Origin: Epichloe hybrida
Lineage: Eukaryota > Ascomycota > Sordariomycetes > Hypocreales > Clavicipitaceae
Length of the DNA stretch: 64,000 nucleotides
Direction of reading: 5' to 3'
Assembly: GCA_019022495.1 (NCBI GenBank)
Contig: JAFEKR010000014.1
Span: 930,001 to 994,000, forward strand
Shown in pieces: positions 45,139-55,900 of this stretch (positions are counted from its first letter, which is position 1; each line of letters starts with the position of its first letter). The translations under genes and the position numbers were made by a program. The notes under the pieces were generated by a model, which made no database searches, had not been told where the DNA came from, and saw only the letters and a program-made list of their open reading frames with translations.

Positions 45139-46580
45139 ATGTGCCGCTTCTTGGTAGGCAATTGCTCATCAACCAGTCCTCCGACACCGGACATCGGCTA
45201 ACAATCTATGGGGCCACCACGATAGGTATACAAGGGCAGCGATGAGATTCTCTTGTCAAAACTGATTCTCGACCCAACCCATTCGATCTTGAAGCAGTCG
45301 TTTGACTCTCGGCTGCGTTTGGTACTACGCTACACTGCACTTGCATGAACCAACCCCCCAAAAGTTATTTTACAACACGTCGGTCGGGCGCGCGGATCCT
45401 AACTCAAGCCTTTCCTCCCAGGACACTCGTCGCGGCCAGAACAATGCCGACGGCTTCGGCATAGGTTTTTATACGGATCCCAAGCTCGGCGCTGCGCCCT
45501 GCCTCTTCACCTCCACGATTCCTGCATGGAACTGCACCAATCTCCAACGAATAGCATCCAAGACAGCGTCCCGCCTCATCTTTGGCCATGTTCGGGCCAC
45601 AACCGAGGGCTCCCTCAGCGAAGACAACTGTCATCCCTTCACCCATGCCAGCCTCATGTGGATGCACAATGGTGGGCTCGGCGGCTGGAAGCACATCAAG
45701 AGAAAGCTCGGCGACCGCCTAGCAGACAAGTGGTATTTGCAGGTCAAGGGGGGCACTGACAGCGAATGGGCATTTTCCTTGTTTCTCGACACCCTCGAGA
45801 GACTGGGTCACGATCCTAGCTCGTCCCCCGAAACGGGTTTTGGTCCAACTGTGCTGCGCAAGGCCTTGGAGCAGACAATTGCTCAGATCAACGAATTGAC
45901 AGACTCGATCCCACAAGCTATCCTGCAGAATGAAGACGTGGATACGAGGAGCTTGCTCAACTTTGCCGTCACGGATGGCCACAGTGTCCTCTGCACAAGG
46001 TACATTAGCAGCTCCACCGACGAGGCAGCCAGTTTGTATTATTCGTCTGGAACACAGTGGGTGACCAGGACGTCGGATCCGACCGACCGAGAATACCAGA
46101 TGGATCGCAAGGACAAGGGATCCGACCTTGTCCTCGTGGCCAGCGAACCCTTGACCTTTGAGCGAGGTGAGTGACATTGATTGGTCTGAGAGAGAGGCCG
46201 AATTACATCTATCCTCCAGCACCATGGCTAATCGTGATGCAGAAAATTGGGTAAACGTACCTACAAACTCTATTCTGACCATTCACCGCGAGACCGTCAT
46301 GTCTCACCCGATACTCGACAAGTATTACGAACGTGACCCATATCACGTCCGGTCCAGCGCCTTTGTCCAAGCCAAGGGCCTCGTTTCCAACGAAAAAGCC
46401 CCCAGCCGCGCCTCCATCAGTCCTGGTAGCGGCACTGCGGCATCAAGCTTCGAGGGATGCAAAAGATTGGCTGCACAGACATTGTGCTCAAGAAGTATTA
46501 GTCCAGACCTGACCAGACGGTCGCTGTCGTCGCTGTCGCTGTCGCCGTTGTCTGCAAACGAAGCGAACGTCTCGCGATGA
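45139..46580 (+). CDS. DUG3: Dug3-like class II glutamine amidotransferase (4 exons)
   Basis: Exons 45139-45153, 45226-45321, 45422-46166 and 46243-46580 join in frame to 397 aa. The first exon encodes only MCRFL, placing the N-terminal nucleophile Cys2 of class II (Ntn) amidotransferases directly after the Met. Further family motifs are NNADGFGIGFY, FGHVRATTEGSLSEDNCHPF and MWMHNGGLGGWKHIKR. In yeast, Dug3 acts with Dug2 in the gamma-glutamyl-independent degradation of glutathione in the cytosol. The C terminus (from about residue 300) carries IHRETVMSHPILDKYYERDP and a Ser-rich tail. All introns are GT-AG. The tiny first exon is easily missed by gene finders. Confidence 0.93.
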
Positions 46581-47272
46581 TGCTCGCGTGTCATCCAACG
46601 ATGCATCACGACTCACTTTGTACCTGCATCCACGGCGCCACATCATGGGGCATTGTCCTATGGAAACTTTTTTTTTTTGTTCTTGTCACGGGGGATTGCA
46701 TTTTATATATCTCATCGCGATGCGATTCATGTAAGAATTGATAGCCACGAGGGGCATTACGTTTTTTGCAACATCATGTACGCCATATTCGATGGGAGGC
46801 CAAAGGAGAAAAGTTGAATGTGACACCGTGTTATCATCGCAAGTGCTGCTGTACTCCTCCGTTGAAGCCTGAGGGCAAGTTATCTTGATTTAAATAAATA
46901 TGGCAAAAGCGCATATCGAATTTTTTAGGACAGCACAGATGGCCTCGACCGGGCGTTCTGCGGGCAAAACCAGTGATACGATAGACTCATGTGGCTGCAC
47001 ACTCGGACGCGCTGGCGAACTCTTCACCGCCAGGGCGAGACCACCAGGCAATGAGGAACACATAATTTGCGTCGTAAATACGCGCGAGGCTAGACACTGC
47101 GACGGATGACCGAAAATAAATGCAAGGCTCTCCTGCGTCAGTGAGACAGGGCCGGCTGCCCTGCTCGCAAGTTCTTCATCAAAAGCGTCGACAAACTCCC
47201 CGTCTGGTGCTAGATATCTGCACACCTACGGCTCCTATTTCTGGAGGTGTTGAATCACATAATCGACTTTTT
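46581..47272. other. Intergenic region, ambiguous reading frames
   Basis: A minus-strand open frame at 47225-46890 (111 codons, MCRYLAPDGEFVDAF...) and an overlapping plus-strand frame at 46900-47109 are both protein-like in places; neither matches a family and at most one is real. I annotate neither. Confidence 0.4.
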
Positions 47273-47794
47273 CAGGCGGCCTTGGCGAACGACCGACGAC
47301 GACTTCACCTTCGCTCTCTGTACCATTCGGAACTACACCACTTCCAAGCTAGGTCCCAACTGTCCCTGGCACAAATCTAGTCACGTCGTGTCGTCGTATA
47401 AGAGTCGAAGGGGTCGGTTTATCAGTGCGGGTAAGCAGTTTTTTTTTCCAGCTCCTGTACCGATGCCAAGACCGAGGAAGGATCCGAGGACAAGACTGAA
47501 GTCCCATCCAAATCAGACAAAGATGGTCAGGAAGCACAGAAAGACGTGGTCATGGATGACGGTGAGAATTCCGCGGATCGGGGGGCGGCGACGAGCGACA
47601 AAGACCAAGATGAGGAAGGAACCGCCGAAATCGGGACATCCCGATACAGATACGTTCCGAGCCATCAGCAATTGAAGCCATGGCTTGGCATATTGTGGAG
47701 GGGCCAAGCAATCGGATATGATGATGGTCCGGAATGCCTCTGGGTTTCGCGAAATGGGATACTGCGGCTCTCGTCTGGCATATGCGGAGTCTGA
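47273..47794 (+). CDS. Candidate acidic protein fragment, 2 exons, 5' end unresolved
   Basis: A frame from about 47273 (just after TTTTTCAG) encodes RRPWRTTDDDFTFALCTIRN and SKLGPNCPWHKSSHVVS. A 56-bp GT-AG intron at 47396-47451 (GTATAAG...TTTTCCAG) shifts it exactly into the frame of a Lys/Glu/Asp-rich stretch (TDAKTEEGSEDKTEVPSKSD), followed by KPWLGILWRGQAIGYDDG and a stop at 47794. The composition change and the in-frame join support real or recently lost coding sequence. I could not find a start exon. No family recognised; it may be a pseudogene. Confidence 0.35.
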
Positions 47795-48124
47795 GGGAGA
47801 GAGGAAACGCTGCCAAAAAGTTGTGGCCTCGGAGTAATTGATTCATGTGTACGGATCCGTAACTTTGATAATCTAATCTGTTGAGACGGTTTCTTCTAGA
47901 CAATTACCCGTTCGGCACGAACCACTATACCGGATATGCAAATTCCCCGAGTGGATTGAGCAGCCGGTGACCCCGGTGCAACCGACACTTGTGTAGCACA
48001 AGAGCCGTAAAGTGTCATCCCGGAGACATTTTTTTTTAGCTCGTTGTACGAGCGCCTTCCGGATATTTTACCATGGTGCGGAGACGCGAACTTCCTGATC
48101 TGTTAAGCTCGTGGCTTCATACGG

Positions 48125-48886
48125 TCAAGCCCATGTCAGCTGAACAATGACCGCAGCGCGTGGCTTCAAGGATAAAACGAGTTGGACACAATGAAGACTT
48201 GCGCCGCCACATTCTGAAGCAGTTCGCTGTACTACTTTCTGTAGCGGTGGGAGGGGCAAATGGCACAAGCCAAGTGACTTACACGGGGTGAAGCCGTAAT
48301 CCATCATGACGGTAAGAACGCCCCCGGGCGACAAGTGAATATACAGTCTCTCGGCCCCCCCACGATAGACACTATCAGGCGCGACAAGGGCGTTCCCGCG
48401 TGGTCTGCGATGACTGACAGCAGGCATCGCAATCGCACCGAGTGGTTTTCCAACCCAAGACTCAGTTGAAGTTGTGACTCGATGAACTCGACGGCGCACA
48501 GACATGTGGATGACTAGCTCCGTCCCGTCTTGCTTGCTGTGTGCCAACATGATTGTGCGGCCGTCGGCTGGCACCGCATGTCCCTGCAACGTCACGCATG
48601 TACTATACACATATTCCTGTCCGTAGGGAGCTGCAGCCGCTTCTGCCGACAAAGGACGACTCACCACCCAAGCCCTTGGTGCGTCGGGAAGAGATGGCGG
48701 TGATGGCGTGCATTCGATTTCCATGGACCTTTTGGTCCACGATAAGAAGTTTCTGCACGGGTTCAAGACCGATGGAAGTTTGCCGATCCGTCCGTCGCCC
48801 CGGTACCTCTGCCCTTCTCGGTCTTTTAATGTCCGGCGGTGTGGATGGCCCGTTGCCACCTCCGTCTTGATAACCCGTGCCTGCAT
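48125..48886 (-). CDS. Candidate hypothetical protein with two consensus introns
   Basis: A 253-codon open frame on the minus strand. Within it are two strong splice pairs: 48664-48584 (GTGAGT...GTTGCAG, 81 bp, in frame) and 48282-48239 (GTAAGT...CTACAG, 44 bp). Splicing both gives about 174 aa: 74 residues ending RAWV, then GHAVPADGRTIMLAHSKQDG to TVMMDYGFTP, with the second junction itself creating TAA. Retaining the second intron extends the frame to 48125. The strong splice sites argue for a transcribed gene, but the abrupt stop suggests truncation or a different 3' structure. No family recognised. Confidence 0.4.
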   Translation of the reverse strand: MQARVIKTEVATGHPHRRTLKDREGQRYRGDGRIGKLPSVLNPCRNFLSWTKRSMEIECTPSPPSLPDAPRAWVVSRPLSAEAAAAPYGQEYVYSTCVTLQGHAVPADGRTIMLAHSKQDGTELVIHMSVRRRVHRVTTSTESWVGKPLGAIAMPAVSHRRPRGNALVAPDSVYRGGAERLYIHLSPGGVLTVMMDYGFTPCKSLGLCHLPLPPLQKVVQRTASECGGASLHCVQLVLSLKPRAAVIVQLTWA

Positions 48887-50248
48887 GTGTGGGAGGAGTA
48901 CAGATTAGTGGAGAGTAGTAGCTGGCGGCTCGTTATGACTCCAGAGCCACTTCACTCCAGAGCCGGGGGCTGCAAGCAAAGAACAAGTTGTCCCAGGCGG
49001 CCTCTTGTCTTGACAGTTGACAGTTGACAGTTGACGAGTTGAAGAATTGCCATTTGTTGGGTCAGCGAGTGAGAAGAGGGGGGGGTGAGTGTGGAGTGTT
49101 TTTTTTTTTTTTTTTGGGGGGGTTCGGGGTCTAAAGAAGGCCGCGCCGCGCCTTTAGTAGCTAGCTTGGTGGAGACGGGGTGTGTGTGCCCGGCCGGCTA
49201 CTTTGCTTTGTGAGTTTGACCTGAACAATTCCGCCACAACGACAAGCGGGTTGGCCCTGGCTTGCTCCTACAATGCTGTCCTTCCACGGCTTGCCCACTT
49301 TAAATTCTGTCTCGGAAGACCCCTAATCAGGGAAGCGGGAATCTAGACATCATCATCATCATGGGCGTCAGCCACATGGCCATTTGTTTCCTTGTCCCGT
49401 CAGCCCCATCGTCCTCTCGAGGGCGGAGGGGCAAACTTTGTTTGTGAGGCTGAACGGGTCATTCTGCTTGGCTTCTACGGATCACGGAAGTTATGTATGC
49501 ATGTAAGCCAGTTGGATTGCACAACAGGGAAGCGCCACAGCCGCACCTCCACGATGCTATGCTGGAAAATTCCATTCGAGCTTTTGATTGGCTTCGGTTC
49601 GAGTACGGAGTTGGCGATAAGCTCCCTTTCTGCCGGCCGGCTTTCAATACCAAAAGAAAGAAACAGTCCAGATAGGGATCACGCGGCATGATATCCCCCA
49701 CCCACTTCTCATGGCCGCGGCCGGAAGGAAGCTCGGGATGGGAAAAGCTTGTGACACCTGCGGGGCGGGAGCTGGCGATGACAACAACAACAACAAACCC
49801 CCCCCCCCCGCCTTCGGCCGTGTCCACCATTCTGGGAAGCAGTCGCAGGCAGGCGTGGCAGGGGCACATTTCTCACAAATCTTCCCTCCCTGCTTGTCCG
49901 GACACCGTGACGAACTTGTCAAAGGAGTTCATGTACTCCGTACGGACCACGAGGGGGCGGGGGTTTCCCCCGCCATCACACTTCAACGTGGCAGTCATCT
50001 CGACACTCACGAATGAGACTTGAGTCGATATTTGACAAGCGATGAAAATGCTGCCATGTCTCATTAAAATACAACAGGTTTGAGCGCCCCCTTTGCTCGC
50101 CCCTCGCCCATACTATGCTATGCTATGCTGTGCTATGCCATGCTGTGCTATGCCATGCCGTGCCATGCCATGCTGTGCCATGCTGGTTCATGACGAGGAA
50201 AAAGGAGAAAAGTGATGATGGCTGGGGGGCAGCGCCGTCTCCGTCTCC
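48887..50248. other. Intergenic region with low-complexity tracts
   Basis: Contains ACAGTTG repeats at 49011-49035, a T17/G7 run at 49099-49121, a C-tract at 49798-49808 and the pentamer repeat at 50111-50185. No gene recognised. Confidence 0.55.
50111..50185. repeat. Degenerate pentamer minisatellite (YRTGC)n
   Basis: About 15 consecutive five-base units, mixing TATGC, TGTGC and CATGC. The units differ mostly at the second or first base. It ends about 60 bases downstream of the transcription factor stop codon (minus strand), so it may lie in its 3' UTR. Confidence 0.85.
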
Positions 50249-52949
50249 TCAGAACATGATCCACTCAGCCTCTGTTCCGGGACCACCAACAAAGCACTTG
50301 GCCCAGTTGAAGGGCCCTCGGCAGCCAGCGCGGTAACCTCGCAAATCGTGTCCCGACGTGAAATCGCCCGCCCAGAGCTTCTCCAAAACATCCAGCGCCG
50401 ACAGGTTGTTCATATAACCCGATCGGCTCATGATGTCGCGGCACTTGGTTCGCACAATGTTCTGTTGCAGCTCGTTGACGCACTCGGAGCCCGCGACAAA
50501 CAGCGGCCACAGCAAGAACTTGTCGGCCGTGCTGCCCGCGTCAAGACTGGTCGCGTAGTACACGACTTGACTCACCAGGTTCTGCAAATTTGTGTGGCTC
50601 GACGGCGTCATGGGACCCACCAGACGCTCCGTGTAAAGAAGCGCGGCGTACCGAAACGCCTCGGATAGGGACCCGAGATCCCGGATTTGTGAGGGGCTCG
50701 GGGCTCCCGGCAACGACGCCGCAACCGTTGCCGCGTCGAACTGCCAGCTCTGCAGTGCAAGCCGGGCTTCTTTCCACTCACGCCAGAACAGTGACCGTCT
50801 GTCATCATCAAACGCAGGCGATGTGCACATGGCCGAGGCCAGTATCTCGTCGTCGTCAAGCAATGCCCCAAAACCATTGCCGTCGAAGCGTTGCGCCGAC
50901 GACAACGACGACGACGACGACGACGATGACAATGACGATGACGACGATGACGACGGGAAAATGTCGTCGAGTTGCTGCCGTGGCTGCTGCCGTCTTGGTG
51001 GCGTGGGAATTGCAACGCCGCCTGGTCTTGGGGAAGACGACGATGACGTGGCCATATTCTCAACGGGACGGTGCTGGGAGAGAAGATTCAATCTACCAAG
51101 CTTGCTTACAGTCTTGAACAGCTCCCTGTCGCAGCCAACCAAGTTCTCAGCCCCGTGCAAAAGGAGCGGGGAGCCATCGTCCGGCCCCGAAGCTAGCTGT
51201 GCCTCACGGTCGTTGATGCTGGCGGAAATGGCGTCAAAGTAGGTAAAGAGAGACTCGATCCAAGCCGAGTCTCTGGACGGAACAAACCGCTTGGTTCTCA
51301 TGACCAAGATCTTCTTGACGCCCGCAAACTGAGTGTGGAATTTTGCCACGCCAGACTCCATCATGCGGTAGTGGCACAGGAGTAAGATTGTGGCCAGTAC
51401 GGAGTCATGGGTAGAGCTGACAGGGTCGTTGAGCTGCTCGTTGAGAAGATTCACAGCCTGGTTTCGGTGCTGGAACTCCTCCGCCAAAGACGCATCATCT
51501 GGCTGCCCATCACCAAGATTGTCAATGGCATTCTTTTCATTCATGAGCTTCTCGAACAACTCTCGCGTGTCTTGGCCCAGGCTGAGCTTCCTCTTCATTC
51601 TAAGATTGCAAGCAGCCAGGGCGCACATGGCATGCTGCAGGCTTAGGCTATGGGCTGCCAGTGAAACAATATGATGGCGGAAAGGGTTCGTGGGCCCGTC
51701 AATGTAGACCATGGATGGAGCAATTGTATTATTGAAGTAGTCCATGAAAAATGGCATTCTAGCGGCAAGGTCTGGGTTTACGCGCATCGTGTCTGGTTCT
51801 CGAACCGCGGGCGGCCATCTGCTCGGTGCATGCTCGGATTGCGGTGACTGCAACTCGTCAGCGTCTCGCGGGTGAGGCAGTGCCCAGCTGTGGCCGGTCG
51901 GAGTGCAGTTTGCGCGGTAGACTTTGACTTGGGGAACACCTGCTGCCTCATTAGAACGGGAAGGCTGGACAAGGCGCCATGTGATGCTCACTGAGGCTGT
52001 CGCACTCCCGCATCAGCCTGTGGCTTAGGTGTGTATCGAATGGATCTAGGTGTGAACTGAGACTCGAGCTCTGCTCTGACGCGGCGTATATCAAGCTTGG
52101 GCAAGAAGTTGTTGGCACACGGACGTGATGATGGTCTAGGACAAGCCCCGAGGGGGGACTCTGCGCTACTGGAGAGTGCTGGTTTCCAGAATATCCATCG
52201 TAGATGACAGACGATCCGCTGCCAAATGGCAATTCGTCTCGAGAATAGGTCTGGCTGAGCGGGGAGAGATAGTCGACATCGCTGACCGAATCAATTGATG
52301 ATGAGAGTCCATCAGTGATGAGGGGGAGGGGGAATTTGGAGTACTTTGAAGTGGCGCCAGGAGAGCTGTGCACAAGTGCGGGCGAGCAATGAATGCTGCT
52401 CCAGCTGTGCTGGGGAACATGTGGTGATGTGTCATGGTCATGATGGGGGGAAGGCAAGGGAAGATAGTCGTAGTGACTTGGCCCAGGGTACGAACTGGCG
52501 AATGTTGAGCCCGAGTGCGCGACTGAGGGGATATCGATGGGTCCTCGGTGATGATGATGATGGTGTCCTCTGACTTCTTCCGGCTCTACCCAGTTTGCGG
52601 CCATGACGGCAGCTGTCGAATGGGCTCGGCTGCGCGAAACGGGAGACTTCTTGGGCTCACGAGAAACGGGAGGAGCCTTGGCAATTGGAAGTGAGAGCCC
52701 ACGAAGCTTTCCACGGCTAGCGACGCCGACGCCCCAAGTCAACTGAGTCTTATAACCAGAGCACTCATTGCCGATTTCGAGACATTGTGAGCAGTAGGGT
52801 CGACGACGGTCACACTTGACACTTCGTTTCGAGCAGGTGAAGCAGTCATCAGCGGCCCCTCCAGCGGGAGCACGTCTTCTGCGCTTTCGAACTGCGGCTG
52901 CGTCTTTGACTGAGACTGTCTGCTGCGAAAGGGAAGCTGTCATGATCAC
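50249..52949 (-). CDS. Zn2Cys6 fungal transcription factor (2 exons)
   Basis: Coding segments 52949-51992 and 51939-50249 join in frame (intron GTGAGC...GCAGCAG, 53 bp) to 882 aa. The binuclear zinc cluster is complete: Cys36, 39, 46, 53, 56 and 63 in CFTCSKRSVKCDRRRPYC SQC...C, preceded by a basic KRRRRAP stretch. A low-complexity linker with a His6 run and many Ser/Pro follows. From about residue 390 the fungal-specific regulatory (Fungal_trans_2-type) helices begin: FFMDYFNNTIAPSMVYIDG, HHIVSLAAHSLSLQHAMCAL and ATILLLCHYRMMESGVAKFH. A poly-Ser block is encoded by GACGACGAC repeats at 50899-50956. The C terminus FNWAKCFVGGPGTEAEWIMF resembles many such regulators. Targets are unknown. It is not next to a biosynthetic cluster. 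Confidence 0.93.
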
Positions 52950-55900
52950 AAAAGACGGTGTTCTGTGATCTGTCTAGTGGTATAAGTTGGAAGCTGGAGA
53001 TTCCATGAGACGAAAAGAAGGGAGGGAAGCTTAGGTGTTGACAGGATATAGAGCCTGAGCCGAAGTTGATATAAGTCCAACTTGACTGATACAGAGATTT
53101 CAAACAAAGGGAACGGAACGGAACGGGTGGTAAGAAGGTTATGTATATTCTTCTTGACAGTTCGCTCGAGCGGTTGGACCCCTCCCAGTTCCGTCAGGTA
53201 GGGATTTCGGACCAAGCAGCGGTGGGAAAGGCGCTTGCGCCGCGGGAGTCGACCGGGGTGTGTCCTAAATCCTCCATATTGTACGGAGTATTGCATCCTT
53301 ACGAAGATTTCAGGGCGGAACGCAATGATCCCGGTCCCTGTCCCAATTCCCGTGGTAGAGCGATCAGTGTGCAACACTCACTCGCATCGACAAACAAGTA
53401 GCAAGGATGATGGGACGGTTGGAACTTGAGTTTATCTGGAGAAATGTGGAGGGCGGGGCGTCTGAAGGGGGCGTCTGTCTTCTTCTTCACCCCCCTCCTC
53501 GAATGAGGAACAGCGCTGCACTTGAGATCAGCGGGGAGGGGGCGTCCGTCGCATGGAGGGTCCAAATCCTGACCTTGTGTACATGAAGAGACCTTGGAGA
53601 CAGACCCGTGTGCTGCATGATGCATCAGGATTCATCAGAACGGGTAGGTCCAGACTCCAGAGCCTCCATTTGTGGCGAGCCACTCGCCTCGGCGGTTTGT
53701 CGTCGAGCATAGCTGACTTGCAAGGCACGGAGCACTGTCCGTGACTCAATTCTCCGGAGAAGGATCACGCTTCAGACACATCCTTTGGAAAGCCGTCCAT
53801 CTCTTGTGTCGCATCCAAAATCACGTCGCGGTCTTGTCTTCCATGTCTGCCTAGGGCCGTGCTACAACCTGAAGAGGAGAATGAGGATATCGAGACTGAA
53901 TGTCCACGATGATGATGGTGAACCAGGCATCTTGTCCCGAAGAAGAAGTGCCCGCGCAGGAGCTGTTGCATTTCTGTCATGTGCCCCAGTCGTTGCCAGT
54001 CGTTGCCAGTCCCGCTTAGCGAATGCATGCAACGCGCACGCGTGGTGTCTCGTACGCATGTCTGTCTTGCGTGAAAGCTTGGCCGATGACGCCAAACTTC
54101 CCCTATCGATAAATGACCCTTGACTGTGGCCACTTTTCCATGTTTGTCCTTATCCTGTGGAGGGGCCGAAAGCCATGTGCTGGTTCCCGCTTTGTAGTTG
54201 GCCTCGATTGACAGATGCTGCAAGACGGAAAAGATGATGCCAATGCTGCTCACTTGATTGCTTGCCGTTTGTTCAGTTGGGAAGAATGCTACAGAGGGCG
54301 TGTTGTGATGAAATTAGAGGGGAACGGCATCAAGGCGGATGGGAGGGCAGCGAGAAGGGGCGTGGCCTCCGTCCAACATAATCACCGGTCCCTTGTCACT
54401 CTTCGCCATACATGGATGGCCCTGCCCTTCTCGTTGGCCAGTCACAGCAATCTGAGCCTCCAAGTTCAACGTCGTTGGAGACGCTCCGACCATCGACGGT
54501 CACTCGCCTCAAGCCCACCTGCATATACAGTACCCGGAGCATCCCAAGCATCCCAAGTATCCCAAGCATCACGAGAACCACGAGGGCCACGAGAGCCAGA
54601 CTCTGTGAGCGGTCAGGGGATCGTTGCCAGTCTTTTGGAGGAAACAGCAAGTTAGCAAGGGGGAATATCGAGGTTCCAATGACAATGAGGCGTTTCTTGA
54701 GGCAATCAAGATCAACCTCGAAAAGAAGGCGGGGGACAAGGACAATTCATCTCGCGGATTCCCGTCGGCCGCGTGGGCGACTCGCTCTTGTCAGCTTTGG
54801 TAAGATCTAAAACTGATCATCCAGATTTACTGCGAGACAAGGCAAATCCTTCAAGCATGCGAGCCAAACTTGGCCCCATTTCCGTGTTGGGGACCGGCAC
54901 CTTCTGGCAGTTTTTCTCTAGCGTCCAACACATCTGCGCAGTTAGTGTCAGGTCCTCGGGTTCTTTTGCAAAGCCCACTTGGACAACCCGCTCGGGCCGG
55001 GCACTTCTGGGACTAACGTCCACTAATAAGTGTTGGTGAGAGAGCACTTGCTCCCAGTTTGCCGAGGGCAGGAGGACTCGTTACAATATAATGTAGGCTC
55101 CTTTATGAAAGGTGTCTGGCGGCCGAAAACGAACCTGCCATCCATCGATTCTGGCTTTACAAGAGTAACGATAGATGAAAGGATCAAAGATTGCATGTGG
55201 CGAGATGAGAGAGCATAGAATGAATGTGTCAGAGGCCTGGACGAAGTCGTCACTCGTCATCGGCTTCATTCTCCATGAAAAGCTCCATTGTTACGGAGTG
55301 AAGGGTACCACTGCCAATGAAATTTGAGAGGACTCGACTGGGAAAGCTCTCCCTGCGAGCCGGTCGACACTGGAACTATTGTAGTCGCATCCAATAGCAT
55401 GTAGTTATCTTGTCTGGCATTACCGACTATAATATAGTCGGGCGCCAAACAACAGGGGTGAACTTCCAGATAACCCCCCCCTTCACCCTTCCCCAAACTT
55501 GTCGGCATCAAGCAAAAGGCCCGGCCTTAAGAGAGTGGCCTATATCATGAGAAAAAGAAGTGGGAAACGGCAATTCTTGGGAATAAGAACTGTTATTATG
55601 ACTGAACGGCTTGGCCCCTCCATGTGCTGGAGCATTTGCATCCGAACGTTCCTTATCATCAAAAACCAGTGGGTGCTCCGCAAAGGCGTGCCGGCGGCAT
55701 GGGCATACGCGAAACGAAAGATGGAAGAGTGTATCGTATCATACCTTTTGCCAACTTTGAATTCTTCGTTTTGTAGACAAAGCTTCGGACCACACCGCTC
55801 AATTAGCCGGCCAAAACAACCAATATCACTGTCAGTGGAAATGAAGCAATAATTACTATCGTTTGACCTGACGCTAGAGGGGGGGGGGGGCACTTCTCGT

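Noticed and set aside
51081..51116. A 36-base GTAAGC...TCCCAG segment inside exon 2 of the Zn2Cys6 gene
   Set aside because: It is in frame but shorter than any intron supported elsewhere in this window, so I kept it as coding.
53765..54253. 162-codon minus-strand open frame
   Set aside because: Composition looks random with clustered His and Ser, and no family resemblance was found.
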